64,000 nucleotides of DNA. It comes from Glycomyces sp. NRRL B-16210. GTDB taxonomy: Bacteria; Actinomycetota; Actinomycetes; Mycobacteriales; Micromonosporaceae. The notes beneath the pieces are model-generated. The model worked only from the letters and a program-made list of their open reading frames with translations, was not told the origin of the DNA and searched no databases. Positions within the stretch are counted from its first letter, which is position 1, and the number at the start of each line of letters is the position of its first letter. Below, piece after piece: positions 15,645 to 22,972 of this stretch. A program made the position numbers and the translations under genes. The stretch is taken from contig NZ_JOGR01000002.1 of the NCBI RefSeq assembly GCF_000719515.1, positions 1 through 64,000 of the forward strand, read 5' to 3'.

Positions 15645-16859
15645 TCAGTTCTCGAGCGCTCCGGCGAGGCCCGCGGCGAGCAGGTCGATCTGCCATTCGC
15701 GCGCGCCGCCCTCGGCGAGCACCGTGCGCACGTGCTGCTCCGAGACCTTCTTCGGCGGCTCCCAGGCCAGGCCCCGCACCAGCGCCGGACTGATGAGGTT
15801 CTCGGCCGGGAGCCGGTGCTTCTCGGCGATCTCGGCGACCACCTCTCGCGCGGCGGCGAGCCGCTCGGCCGCGACCGGGTCGCGGTCGGCCCAGCGGTGC
15901 GTCGCGGGCGGGCCGTCCTGCGGCGGCGTCGTCGAAGGCAGGTCCTCGTTCGGCACCGTGCGGGCCTCGGCCAGCGCCGCCAGCCACAGCCGCGCGTTCG
16001 CCCTCCCGCCCCTGCGCCGGAACCCCGGCAGGCTCATCAGCTCGGCGAAGTCGGTCGGGTCGGCGGTGGCCGACTCCACGATCGCCGCGTCCGGCAGCAC
16101 CTTCCCGGGGGCGCGGTCGAGCTTGCGGGCCAAGGCGTCCCGGGCCTCCCACACCGCGCGGACCCGGCCGAGCGCCCGGGCGCCGCGGACCTTGTGGATG
16201 CCGCTGGTGCGCCGCCACGGCTCCTTGCGGGGCTTGGGCGGCCCGGCGGTGCGCACGTGCTCGAACTCGGCCTCGGCCCAGGCGGACTTGCCCTGCTCGG
16301 CGAGTTCGGCGACGAGCTCGTCGCGCAGTTCGATGAGGAGCTCGACGTCGAGCGCGGCGTACGCGAGCCAGTCGTGGGGGAGCGGGCGCGAGGACCAGTC
16401 GGCCGCCGAATGCTGCTTCTCCAGCCGGAAGCCCAGGAGCTGCTCGGTGATCGAGGCGAGGCCGACCTTCTCGAAGTCGCACAGGCGCGCGGCCAGCTCG
16501 GTGTCGAACAGCTTCGCCGGATGCAGGTCGAGCTCCTCGAGGCACGGGAGGTCCTGGCTGGCGGCGTGGAGGATCCACTCGGGACCGGACAGGACGCGGC
16601 GGAGGGGATCGAGGTCGTCGATCGGGATGGGGTCGACCAGGACCGAGCCGGCGCCCGCCCGGCGCAGCTGGATGAGATACGCCCGACCCGAATAGCGGAA
16701 GCCCGAGGCGCGCTCGGTGTCCACGGCGATGGGCCCGGACCCGGCTTCGAGGCGCTCGGCGGCCTCGGCCAGCTCCGCGGAGGTCTGGATGAGCGGGGGC
16801 ATCCCTTCGCGCGGCTCGGTGAGGAGTTCGGCTTCGGGTTCGGGTTGGGGATCGGTCAC
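15645..16859 (-). CDS. rnd: Ribonuclease D-like 3'-5' exonuclease with HRDC domain
   Basis: The 404-aa protein has a DEDD exonuclease domain: IAVDTERASGFRY (Exo I, D-x-E), HAASQDLPCLEEL (Exo II), and HDWLAYAALDVELL (Exo III, Y-x3-D), followed by an HRDC domain (about 215-300) and a C-terminal second helical domain. It trims structured RNA 3' ends; its tRNA role is known from other bacteria. GTG start at 16859 stands 6 nt after TACGGT (minus strand), suggesting a leaderless mRNA. It is divergent from hemE, an arrangement I associate with other actinobacteria. Confidence 0.92.
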   Translation of the reverse strand: MTDPQPEPEAELLTEPREGMPPLIQTSAELAEAAERLEAGSGPIAVDTERASGFRYSGRAYLIQLRRAGAGSVLVDPIPIDDLDPLRRVLSGPEWILHAASQDLPCLEELDLHPAKLFDTELAARLCDFEKVGLASITEQLLGFRLEKQHSAADWSSRPLPHDWLAYAALDVELLIELRDELVAELAEQGKSAWAEAEFEHVRTAGPPKPRKEPWRRTSGIHKVRGARALGRVRAVWEARDALARKLDRAPGKVLPDAAIVESATADPTDFAELMSLPGFRRRGGRANARLWLAALAEARTVPNEDLPSTTPPQDGPPATHRWADRDPVAAERLAAAREVVAEIAEKHRLPAENLISPALVRGLAWEPPKKVSEQHVRTVLAEGGAREWQIDLLAAGLAGALEN

Positions 16860-17166
16860 CTGTTCACCGTACGGCCAGGTAACCTGCGCGCGCTACTGCC
16901 CCGCCGCACAGGAGACCGTTTTACACCCGATAGTGGCAAAATCAGCTAATTTATCCTCCCTAGTGGACGACCCGTTTCGGTGCTGCCAGCCACAGTGCCC
17001 CGACCACCGCGGCGCCCATTACGCAAGCGACGCCGCCGCGCCCTCCCACTCGGCCCCACTCGACCCGCCACTCCAAGCCGCGACACTTCGCGTGCGCGCA
17101 CGAGTGCGGGCCACATCGCACTCGTCGCTGCGGGCGGGCGCCCCGGCGGCGTGGAAGGATGGCCAC
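16860..17166. other. Divergent promoter region rnd/hemE
   Basis: About 307 bp without a gene. The left end holds the rnd -10 (minus-strand TACGGT, 16866-16871). A markedly AT-rich stretch (about 16920-16965) includes TATCCT (16952-16957), a possible -10 for the heme operon, which would leave a leader of about 200 nt. No riboswitch-like element recognised. Confidence 0.5.
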
Positions 17167-18207
17167 GTGTCGAACGCAGCAGCTTCTCCGATCGAGTCCC
17201 CGTTCCTCGCGGCCTGCCGCGGCGAGCAGCCGAGCCGCACCCCCGTCTGGTTCATGCGCCAGGCCGGACGCTCGCTCCCCGAGTACAAGACGGCCCGCGG
17301 CACCACCACCATGCTGGAGGCCTGCCGCACCCCCGAACTGGTCTGCGAGATCACCATGCAGCCGGTGCGCCGCTACGGCGTCGACGCGGCCATCTTCTTC
17401 TCCGACATCGTCGTCCCGCTCGCCGCCGTCGGCGTGGACGTCGAGATCGTCCCCGGCACCGGCCCCGTCGTCGCCGAGCCCTTCCGCACCGAGGACGACC
17501 TCAAGCGCCTGCGCAACCTCGACCCCTGCGACGTCGGCTACATCACCGAAGCGATCGGCCTACTCGTCAAGGAACTCGGCGACACCCCGCTCATCGGCTT
17601 CGCCGGCGCCCCGTTCACCCTCGCCTCCTACCTCATCGAAGGCGGCCCCTCCCGCGACCACGCCAAGACCAAGGCGCTCATGCACTCCGCGCCCGAGCTC
17701 TGGCACGGCATCGCCTCGCGCCTGGCCGCCATCTGCGGCGAGTTCCTGCGCGTCCAGGTCGAGGCCGGCGCCCGCGCCGTGCAGCTCTTCGACTCCTGGG
17801 CCGGGGCGCTCTCGGAGGCCGACTACCGCCGCTTCGCCCTGCCGCACTCCACGGCCGCGCTGGCCGGGGTCGCGCAGTCGGTGCCGCGCATCCACTTCGG
17901 CGTCGGCACCGCGCACCTCCTCGAGGCGATGGCCGAGACCGGCGCCGAGATCAGCGGCGTCGACTTCCGCATCCCGCTCGAGCAGGCCGCGGAGCGGCTG
18001 CCCGACAAGGTCCTCCAAGGCAACCTCGACCCCGCGCTGATCCTCGCCGACGACGCCGCGCTCCTCGCCGCGACCGACGCCGTGCTCGAATCCGGCCGCG
18101 GCGCCAAGGGCCACATCTTCAACCTCGGCCACGGCGTGCTCCCCGACTCCGACCCCGAGAAGCTCAAGCTCGTCGTCGACCGCGTGCACGAGGTCTCGGC
18201 GCGATGA
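17167..18207 (+). CDS. hemE: Uroporphyrinogen decarboxylase
   Basis: HemE removes four carboxyl groups from uroporphyrinogen III to give coproporphyrinogen III. The 346-aa product shows the family signatures PVWFMRQAGRSLPEY near the N terminus, IGFAGAPFTLASYLIEGG, QLFDSWAGALS and GHIFNLGHGVLPD. GTG start chosen because GGAAGGA precedes it; the nearby ATG is in another frame. First gene of hemE-hemY-hemQ; its TGA overlaps the next ATG (ATGA). Confidence 0.96.
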   Translation: MSNAAASPIESPFLAACRGEQPSRTPVWFMRQAGRSLPEYKTARGTTTMLEACRTPELVCEITMQPVRRYGVDAAIFFSDIVVPLAAVGVDVEIVPGTGPVVAEPFRTEDDLKRLRNLDPCDVGYITEAIGLLVKELGDTPLIGFAGAPFTLASYLIEGGPSRDHAKTKALMHSAPELWHGIASRLAAICGEFLRVQVEAGARAVQLFDSWAGALSEADYRRFALPHSTAALAGVAQSVPRIHFGVGTAHLLEAMAETGAEISGVDFRIPLEQAAERLPDKVLQGNLDPALILADDAALLAATDAVLESGRGAKGHIFNLGHGVLPDSDPEKLKLVVDRVHEVSAR

Positions 18208-19637
18208 GCCCGATGACCCCCGCCCGCGTCACGGGCACCCCGGGCCGGACGCGGGTCCTCGTCGTCGGCGGCGGCATCACCGGCATGGCCGCCGCCCACC
18301 GCCTGCGCGCCCGCCTCGGCCCCGACGCCGAGATCATCGTGGCCGAGCAGTCCGCGCGCCTGGGCGGCAAGATCCACACCGTCGACTTCGCCGGGCGCCC
18401 GGTCGAGACCGGCGCCGAGTCGCTCCTGGCCGCCCGGCCCGAGGCCGTCGACCTCGCCCGCGAGGTCGGCCTCGGCGACGCCCTCGTCTACCCCTCGGCG
18501 CTCAAGCCCGCGTTGAGCATCGGCGGCGAACTCGTCGACTTCCCCGCCGGGCACATGATGGGCATCCCCGGCGACCCCGCCGACGTGGCCGCCGTCGCCG
18601 ACGCCAAGGAGCGCCCCGACGACGGGCGCCCGATCCTGGAGCCCGGCGCCGACATGTCCGTCGGCGCCCTGGTGCGCTCGCGCCTCGGCGACGAGGTCCT
18701 CGACCGGCTCGTCGCCCCGATGCTCGGCGGCGTCTACGCCGGCGACGTCGACCGCCTCTCCGTGCGCGCGGTCATGCCGCAGCTCGCCGCCGCGCTCGAA
18801 CGCCATGCGCGCCTGACCGAAGCGGTGGCCGAGATCAAGCGGCCCGCGCCCGCCTCCGGCGACGATGCTCCCCAGGCGGGTGCTCCCCGCGGCAAGCCCG
18901 TGTTCGCCACCGTCGACGGCGGCCTCAACCGGCTCGTCACCGCCACCTCCGCGGCCGCGCGCGCCGAGATCCGCCTCGGCATGACCGTCCGTGAGCTGCG
19001 CCAGACCCCCTACGGCTGGGAGGTCATCGCCGGGCCCGTCCCCGACCCGATCAAGATCACCGCCGACGCGGTGCTGCTCGCCGTGCCCGCCAAGCCCGCG
19101 GCCCAGCTGCTCCGCGACGTGGAACCGCAGACGGCCGCCGCGCTCTCCGGGGTCGCCTACGCCTCGGTCGCCTTGGCCGCCTTCGCGTTCGACCAGATCG
19201 AGCTGCCCGAGCGCTCCGGGTTCCTCACCCCCGCCTCCGAAGGCAAGACCGTCAAGGCCGCCACCTTCGCCTCCCAGAAGTGGCCGCACCTGGGGCGCCG
19301 CCGCCAGATCGTGCGCGTGTCCATGGGCCGCCTCGGCGAGGAGGCCCTGCTGCAATACGACGACGCCACGCTCGCCAAGACCGCCCTGCGCGAACTCGGC
19401 GAGCACCTCGGGCACCGCCTGCCCGAACCGGTCGAGCAGCGCATCGACCGCTGGGGCGGGTCCCTGCCGCAGTACAGCCCCGGGCACCCGGCCCGCATCG
19501 CCGCCGCCCGCGAGGCCCTGGCCTTCCACCGCGGCATCGCGATCGCCGGAGCCGCCGTCGACGGGGTCGGCATCGCCGCCTGCGTCGCCTCCGGCCGGAA
19601 GGCCGCCGACGAGATCGCCGACCGGCTCGCCCGATAG
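18204..19637 (+). CDS. hemY: Coproporphyrinogen III oxidase / protoporphyrinogen oxidase (HemY type)
   Basis: The 477-aa FAD enzyme starts with a Rossmann motif VLVVGGGITGMAAAHRL and the continuation LGGKIHTVDFAGRPVETGAES; the C-terminal FAD motif is GIAIAGAAVDGVGIAACVASGRKAADEI. In actinobacteria with HemQ this enzyme oxidises coproporphyrinogen III to coproporphyrin III (alternative name CgoX); that substrate assignment follows from the neighbouring hemQ, not from a residue. Translationally coupled to hemE. Confidence 0.93.
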   Translation: MSPMTPARVTGTPGRTRVLVVGGGITGMAAAHRLRARLGPDAEIIVAEQSARLGGKIHTVDFAGRPVETGAESLLAARPEAVDLAREVGLGDALVYPSALKPALSIGGELVDFPAGHMMGIPGDPADVAAVADAKERPDDGRPILEPGADMSVGALVRSRLGDEVLDRLVAPMLGGVYAGDVDRLSVRAVMPQLAAALERHARLTEAVAEIKRPAPASGDDAPQAGAPRGKPVFATVDGGLNRLVTATSAAARAEIRLGMTVRELRQTPYGWEVIAGPVPDPIKITADAVLLAVPAKPAAQLLRDVEPQTAAALSGVAYASVALAAFAFDQIELPERSGFLTPASEGKTVKAATFASQKWPHLGRRRQIVRVSMGRLGEEALLQYDDATLAKTALRELGEHLGHRLPEPVEQRIDRWGGSLPQYSPGHPARIAAAREALAFHRGIAIAGAAVDGVGIAACVASGRKAADEIADRLAR

Positions 19638-19682
19638 CGCACCGAATATTTCAACCCCGACTCGAGACAGAAGGGCCGCAAC

Positions 19683-20411
19683 GTGACCGAGCAGCCGACC
19701 TCTGAACGGCAATCCAACAACCCGAACGCCCAGCGCATCCGGGAGCTCAACGAGACCATCCGCTACACCCTGTGGTCGGTGTTCCGCGTCGAGGAGCCCA
19801 TGCCCTCGATCCGCCAGGACCTCGCCGGCGACTCCGAGTCGTTCTTCGAGAAGCACTGCGGCGACCTCGGCGTGACCGTGCGCGGCACCTACGACCTCAC
19901 CGGGCTGCGCGCCGACGCCGACCTCATGGTGTGGTGGCACGCCGAGTCCTCCGACCACCTCCAGAAGGCCTACGCCGACTTCCGCCGCTCCGCGCTCGGG
20001 CGCCACCTCGCCCCGGTCTGGTCCAACATGGCCCTGCACCGGCCCGCCGAGTTCAACCGCAGCCACCTCCCGGCGTTCCTCACCGAGGACCCGAAGGGCT
20101 ACGTCTCGGTCTACCCGTTCGTGCGCTCCTACGACTGGTACCTGCTGCCCGACGACGAGCGCCGCGACATGCTCCGCGAGCACGGCCAGATGGCCCGCGA
20201 CTACCCGGACGTGCGCGCCAACACCGTCCCGTCCTTCGCGCTGGGCGACTACGAGTGGATCCTCGCCTTCGAGGCCGACGAGCTGCACCGCATCGTCGAC
20301 CTCATGCGCGAACTGCGCGCCTCCAGGGCCCGCCTCCACGTGCGCGAGGAGATCCCGTTCTACACCGGCAGGCGCCGCACCATCACCGACATCATCAACG
20401 ACCTGCCGTAA
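19683..20411 (+). CDS. hemQ: Coproheme decarboxylase HemQ (chlorite dismutase-like)
   Basis: HemQ converts iron-coproporphyrin III to heme b by two oxidative decarboxylations, the last step of the coproporphyrin-dependent route. The 242-aa protein has the family pattern LNETIRYTLWSVFRV, KGYVSVYPFVRSYDWYLLP (with the catalytic-type Tyr), MLREHGQMARDYPDVRANTVPSFALGDYEW and HVREEIPFYTGRR. GTG start with AGAAGGG upstream. The stop overlaps the next gene (TAATG), so the peptidase downstream is probably co-translated. The ferrochelatase gene is not in the window. Confidence 0.95.
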   Translation: MTEQPTSERQSNNPNAQRIRELNETIRYTLWSVFRVEEPMPSIRQDLAGDSESFFEKHCGDLGVTVRGTYDLTGLRADADLMVWWHAESSDHLQKAYADFRRSALGRHLAPVWSNMALHRPAEFNRSHLPAFLTEDPKGYVSVYPFVRSYDWYLLPDDERRDMLREHGQMARDYPDVRANTVPSFALGDYEWILAFEADELHRIVDLMRELRASRARLHVREEIPFYTGRRRTITDIINDLP

Positions 20412-20836
20412 TGGGTTCCTCCGCCTGGATCTCGGTCTTGGCGCTGGTCGCGGCGGTCGCCTTGACCGCCGAGGGCGTGCGGCAGCTTCGCCGCCGGTGG
20501 GTCCTGGTCAAGGTCGAGGGCGTCTCGATGGAGCCGGCCCTGCGCGACGGGGCCGAGGTGCTCGCCAAGCGCACCCGGCGCGTGGCCGTGGGCGACGTGG
20601 TGGTCGTGGCCGCGCCCGATCCGGACCTGGGCTGGGCCGAGGAGCGGGCGCTTCGCGCCCCGTGGTGGGTCAAGCGGATCGCCGCCGGACCGGGTGAGCC
20701 CATGCCCGGCTCCGGCGGGGCGGTCCCGCCCGACCACTACTTCCTGCTCGGCGACAACCCCGCCGGCGAGGACTCGCGCCGCCACGGCCCCTGCCCGGCC
20801 GCGCTCGTCCTCGGCGTGATGGTTCGTGAGTTCTAG
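20411..20836 (+). CDS. Small S26-family signal-peptidase-like protease
   Basis: The 141-aa protein has one N-terminal membrane helix (about 5-20), the catalytic Ser in GVSMEP (Ser39), the general-base Lys in WWVKRIAAGPGE (Lys88) and box E LLGDNPAGEDSRRHGP (113-126). It is far shorter than housekeeping signal peptidase I and resembles the small S26 proteases annotated as nickel superoxide dismutase maturation proteases, but no sodN gene is seen here. Its ATG overlaps the hemQ stop. Substrate unknown. Confidence 0.8.
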   Translation: MGSSAWISVLALVAAVALTAEGVRQLRRRWVLVKVEGVSMEPALRDGAEVLAKRTRRVAVGDVVVVAAPDPDLGWAEERALRAPWWVKRIAAGPGEPMPGSGGAVPPDHYFLLGDNPAGEDSRRHGPCPAALVLGVMVREF

Positions 20837-20884
20837 TCGCATTCCGGCGATGTCGGACCTCCGCGCTATATTTGCGCCAGGGGT

Positions 20885-20902
20885 CCCTTAAGGGGATATA
20901 TC
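20885..20902. promoter_or_regulatory. Two adjacent palindromes in the ilvD upstream region
   Basis: CCCTTAAGGG (20885-20894) is a 10-bp perfect palindrome and is directly followed by the 8-bp palindrome GATATATC (20895-20902), in an AT-rich patch about 110 bp before ilvD. Possible operator or upstream promoter element; function not known. Confidence 0.3.
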
Positions 20903-20978
20903 GGGAATATCAGGACTTGATCCGTTTCATGTTCTCGACTGCGCCTTGAAAACCAAGGGCATCCTAAGTTCCGGGCGC

Positions 20979-21008
20979 TTGATCCCAGTATTCAGGACGT
21001 GGCAGACT
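20979..21008 (+). promoter_or_regulatory. Candidate ilvD promoter TTGATC-N18-CAGACT
   Basis: TTGATC (20979-20984) and CAGACT (21003-21008) are 18 nt apart, and the ilvD ATG follows 6 nt later. The -10 is not a full TANNNT, so support is moderate. A leaderless ilvD transcript would explain why no Shine-Dalgarno precedes the ATG. Confidence 0.4.
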
Positions 21009-21014
21009 TGTTCC

Positions 21015-22859
21015 ATGCCAGCGCTACGTTCACGCACTTCCACCCATGGCCGCCAGATGGCCGGCGCACGCGCGCTGTGGCGCGCCACCGGCATGACCGA
21101 CTCCGACTTCGGCAAGCCGATCGTGGCCATCGCCAACTCCTACACCCAGTTCGTGCCCGGACACGTGCACCTCAAGAACATGGGCGACATCGTCGCCGAG
21201 GCCATCAGCGAGGCCGGGGGCGTCTCCAAGGAGTTCCACACCATCGCCGTCGACGACGGCATCGCCATGGGCCACGGCGGGATGCTCTACTCGCTGCCCA
21301 GCCGCGAGATCATCGCCGACTCCGTCGAGTACATGGTCAACGCCCACTGCGCCGACGCCCTGGTGTGCATCTCCAACTGCGACAAGATCACCCCCGGGAT
21401 GCTCATGGCCGCCCTGCGGCTGAACATCCCGGTCGTCTTCGTCTCCGGCGGGCCCATGGAGGCCGGCAAGACCGTCGACAAGGACGGGATCGTCACCCAG
21501 AAGCTCGACCTCATCGACCCGATGATCGCCGCCGCGAACGACGACGTCTCGGACGCGCAGCTGCTCAAGATGGAAGAGGCCGCGTGCCCGACCTGCGGGT
21601 CGTGTTCGGGCATGTTCACCGCCAACTCGATGAACTGCCTCACCGAGGCCATGGGCCTGTCCCTGCCCGGCAACGGCTCCACCCTCGCCACCCACGCCGC
21701 CCGCCGCGAGCTGTTCTCCGAGGCCGGGCGCGTCGTGATGGACCTGGCGAAGCGCTACTACGAGCACGACGACGAGTCGGCCCTGCCGCGCAACATCGCC
21801 ACCCGAGGGGCCTTCGAGAACGCCATGGCGCTCGACGTGGCCATGGGCGGCTCCACGAACACGATCCTGCACCTGCTGGCCGCCGCCCGCGAGGCCGAGC
21901 TCGACTTCAACGTCGCCGACATCGACGCGATCTCGCGCCGCGTGCCGTGCCTGTCGAAGGTCGCCCCGAACTCGCCGAAGTACCACATGGAGGACGTCCA
22001 CCGCGCCGGCGGCATCCCCGCGATCCTCGGCGAGCTGTACCGCGGCGGCCTGCTCGACGACGCCGTGAGCACCATCCACTCGCCGTCGATGGCCGAGTGG
22101 CTCGGCAAGTGGGACATCCGCGCCGAGCGGCCCGCCCCCGAGGCGATCGAGCTGTACCACGCCGCGCCCGGCAACGTCCGCACCACCGAGGCGTTCTCCA
22201 CCGCGAACCGGTGGGCGAGCCTCGACACCGACGCCGAGGACGGCTGCATCCGCTCGGTCGAGCACGCCTACACCAAGGACGGCGGCCTGGCGGTCCTATT
22301 CGGCAACCTCGCCGTGGACGGCTGCGTCGTCAAGGTCGCGGGCGTGCCCGAGGAGAACTGGACCTTCACCGGCCCCGCGCGCGTCTTCGAGTCCCAGGAC
22401 GACGCGGTGCAGGGCATCCTCGACAAGTCCGTGAAGGAAGGCGAGGTCGTCGTCATCCGCTACGAGGGCCCCAAGGGCGGCCCCGGGATGCAGGAGATGC
22501 TCTACCCGACCTCGTTCCTCAAGGGCCGCGGCCTGGGCCGCAAGTGCGCGCTCATCACCGACGGGCGCTTCTCCGGCGGCACCTCCGGTCTCTCGATCGG
22601 CCACGTCAGCCCCGAAGCGGCCGGCGAGGGCCTCATCGCCCTGGTCGAGGACGGCGACCTCATCGAGATCGACATCCCGGCCCGGCGCCTCGAACTGCGG
22701 GTCGAGGACGCCGTGCTCGCCGAACGCCGTGTGGCCCAGGAGAAGCGCGAGCAGCCGTTCACCCCGGTGAACCGCGACCGCGTGGTCTCCAGAGCGCTCC
22801 AGGCCTACGCCGCCATGGCGACCCCGGCCAGCGACGGCGCCGTCCGCAAGGTCGGTTAG
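21015..22859 (+). CDS. ilvD: Dihydroxy-acid dehydratase
   Basis: IlvD dehydrates 2,3-dihydroxy acids in isoleucine and valine synthesis. The 614-aa protein begins MPALRSRTSTHGRQMAGARA as the family does, so the ATG at 21015 is preferred to in-frame starts upstream. Fe-S ligands are visible in SNCDKITPG (Cys122) and CPTCGSCSGMF (191-197); the region corresponding to the third Cys of the 2Fe-2S subtype reads GHVHLKNMG without Cys, as in the Escherichia coli type. C-terminal ITDGRFSGGTSGLSIGHVSPEA is intact. It stands alone, about 5 kb from ilvBNC. Confidence 0.96.
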   Translation: MPALRSRTSTHGRQMAGARALWRATGMTDSDFGKPIVAIANSYTQFVPGHVHLKNMGDIVAEAISEAGGVSKEFHTIAVDDGIAMGHGGMLYSLPSREIIADSVEYMVNAHCADALVCISNCDKITPGMLMAALRLNIPVVFVSGGPMEAGKTVDKDGIVTQKLDLIDPMIAAANDDVSDAQLLKMEEAACPTCGSCSGMFTANSMNCLTEAMGLSLPGNGSTLATHAARRELFSEAGRVVMDLAKRYYEHDDESALPRNIATRGAFENAMALDVAMGGSTNTILHLLAAAREAELDFNVADIDAISRRVPCLSKVAPNSPKYHMEDVHRAGGIPAILGELYRGGLLDDAVSTIHSPSMAEWLGKWDIRAERPAPEAIELYHAAPGNVRTTEAFSTANRWASLDTDAEDGCIRSVEHAYTKDGGLAVLFGNLAVDGCVVKVAGVPEENWTFTGPARVFESQDDAVQGILDKSVKEGEVVVIRYEGPKGGPGMQEMLYPTSFLKGRGLGRKCALITDGRFSGGTSGLSIGHVSPEAAGEGLIALVEDGDLIEIDIPARRLELRVEDAVLAERRVAQEKREQPFTPVNRDRVVSRALQAYAAMATPASDGAVRKVG

Positions 22860-22879
22860 CGCCGACCGCATCGTTGCCG

Positions 22880-22912
22880 AACGGCGGGGTCCCCCTCACG
22901 GACCCCGCCGTT
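22880..22912 (+). terminator. Terminator after ilvD
   Basis: A 13-bp perfect stem (22880-22892 with 22900-22912), loop of 7 nt, ends in TTT and begins 20 bp after the ilvD stop. Confidence 0.8.
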
Positions 22913-22972
22913 TGCGTCCCCCGGGCAGAATGGGGACGCCCACCCGCCCCCGACGACCCCCGGAGCAGTGCC

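Noticed and set aside
16920..16965. Riboswitch upstream of hemE
   Set aside because: The stretch is AT-rich but shows no conserved aptamer pattern or strong pairing; only a possible -10 was noted.
17823..20339. An 838-codon minus-strand frame across the heme operon
   Set aside because: It lies opposite hemE, hemY and hemQ, which are certain, and its composition (Gly, Val, Asp, His rich) is typical of antisense shadows.
20946..21014. Longer N terminus for ilvD
   Set aside because: Family members begin at the MPALRSRTSTHGR segment; the added residues match nothing and include the candidate promoter.
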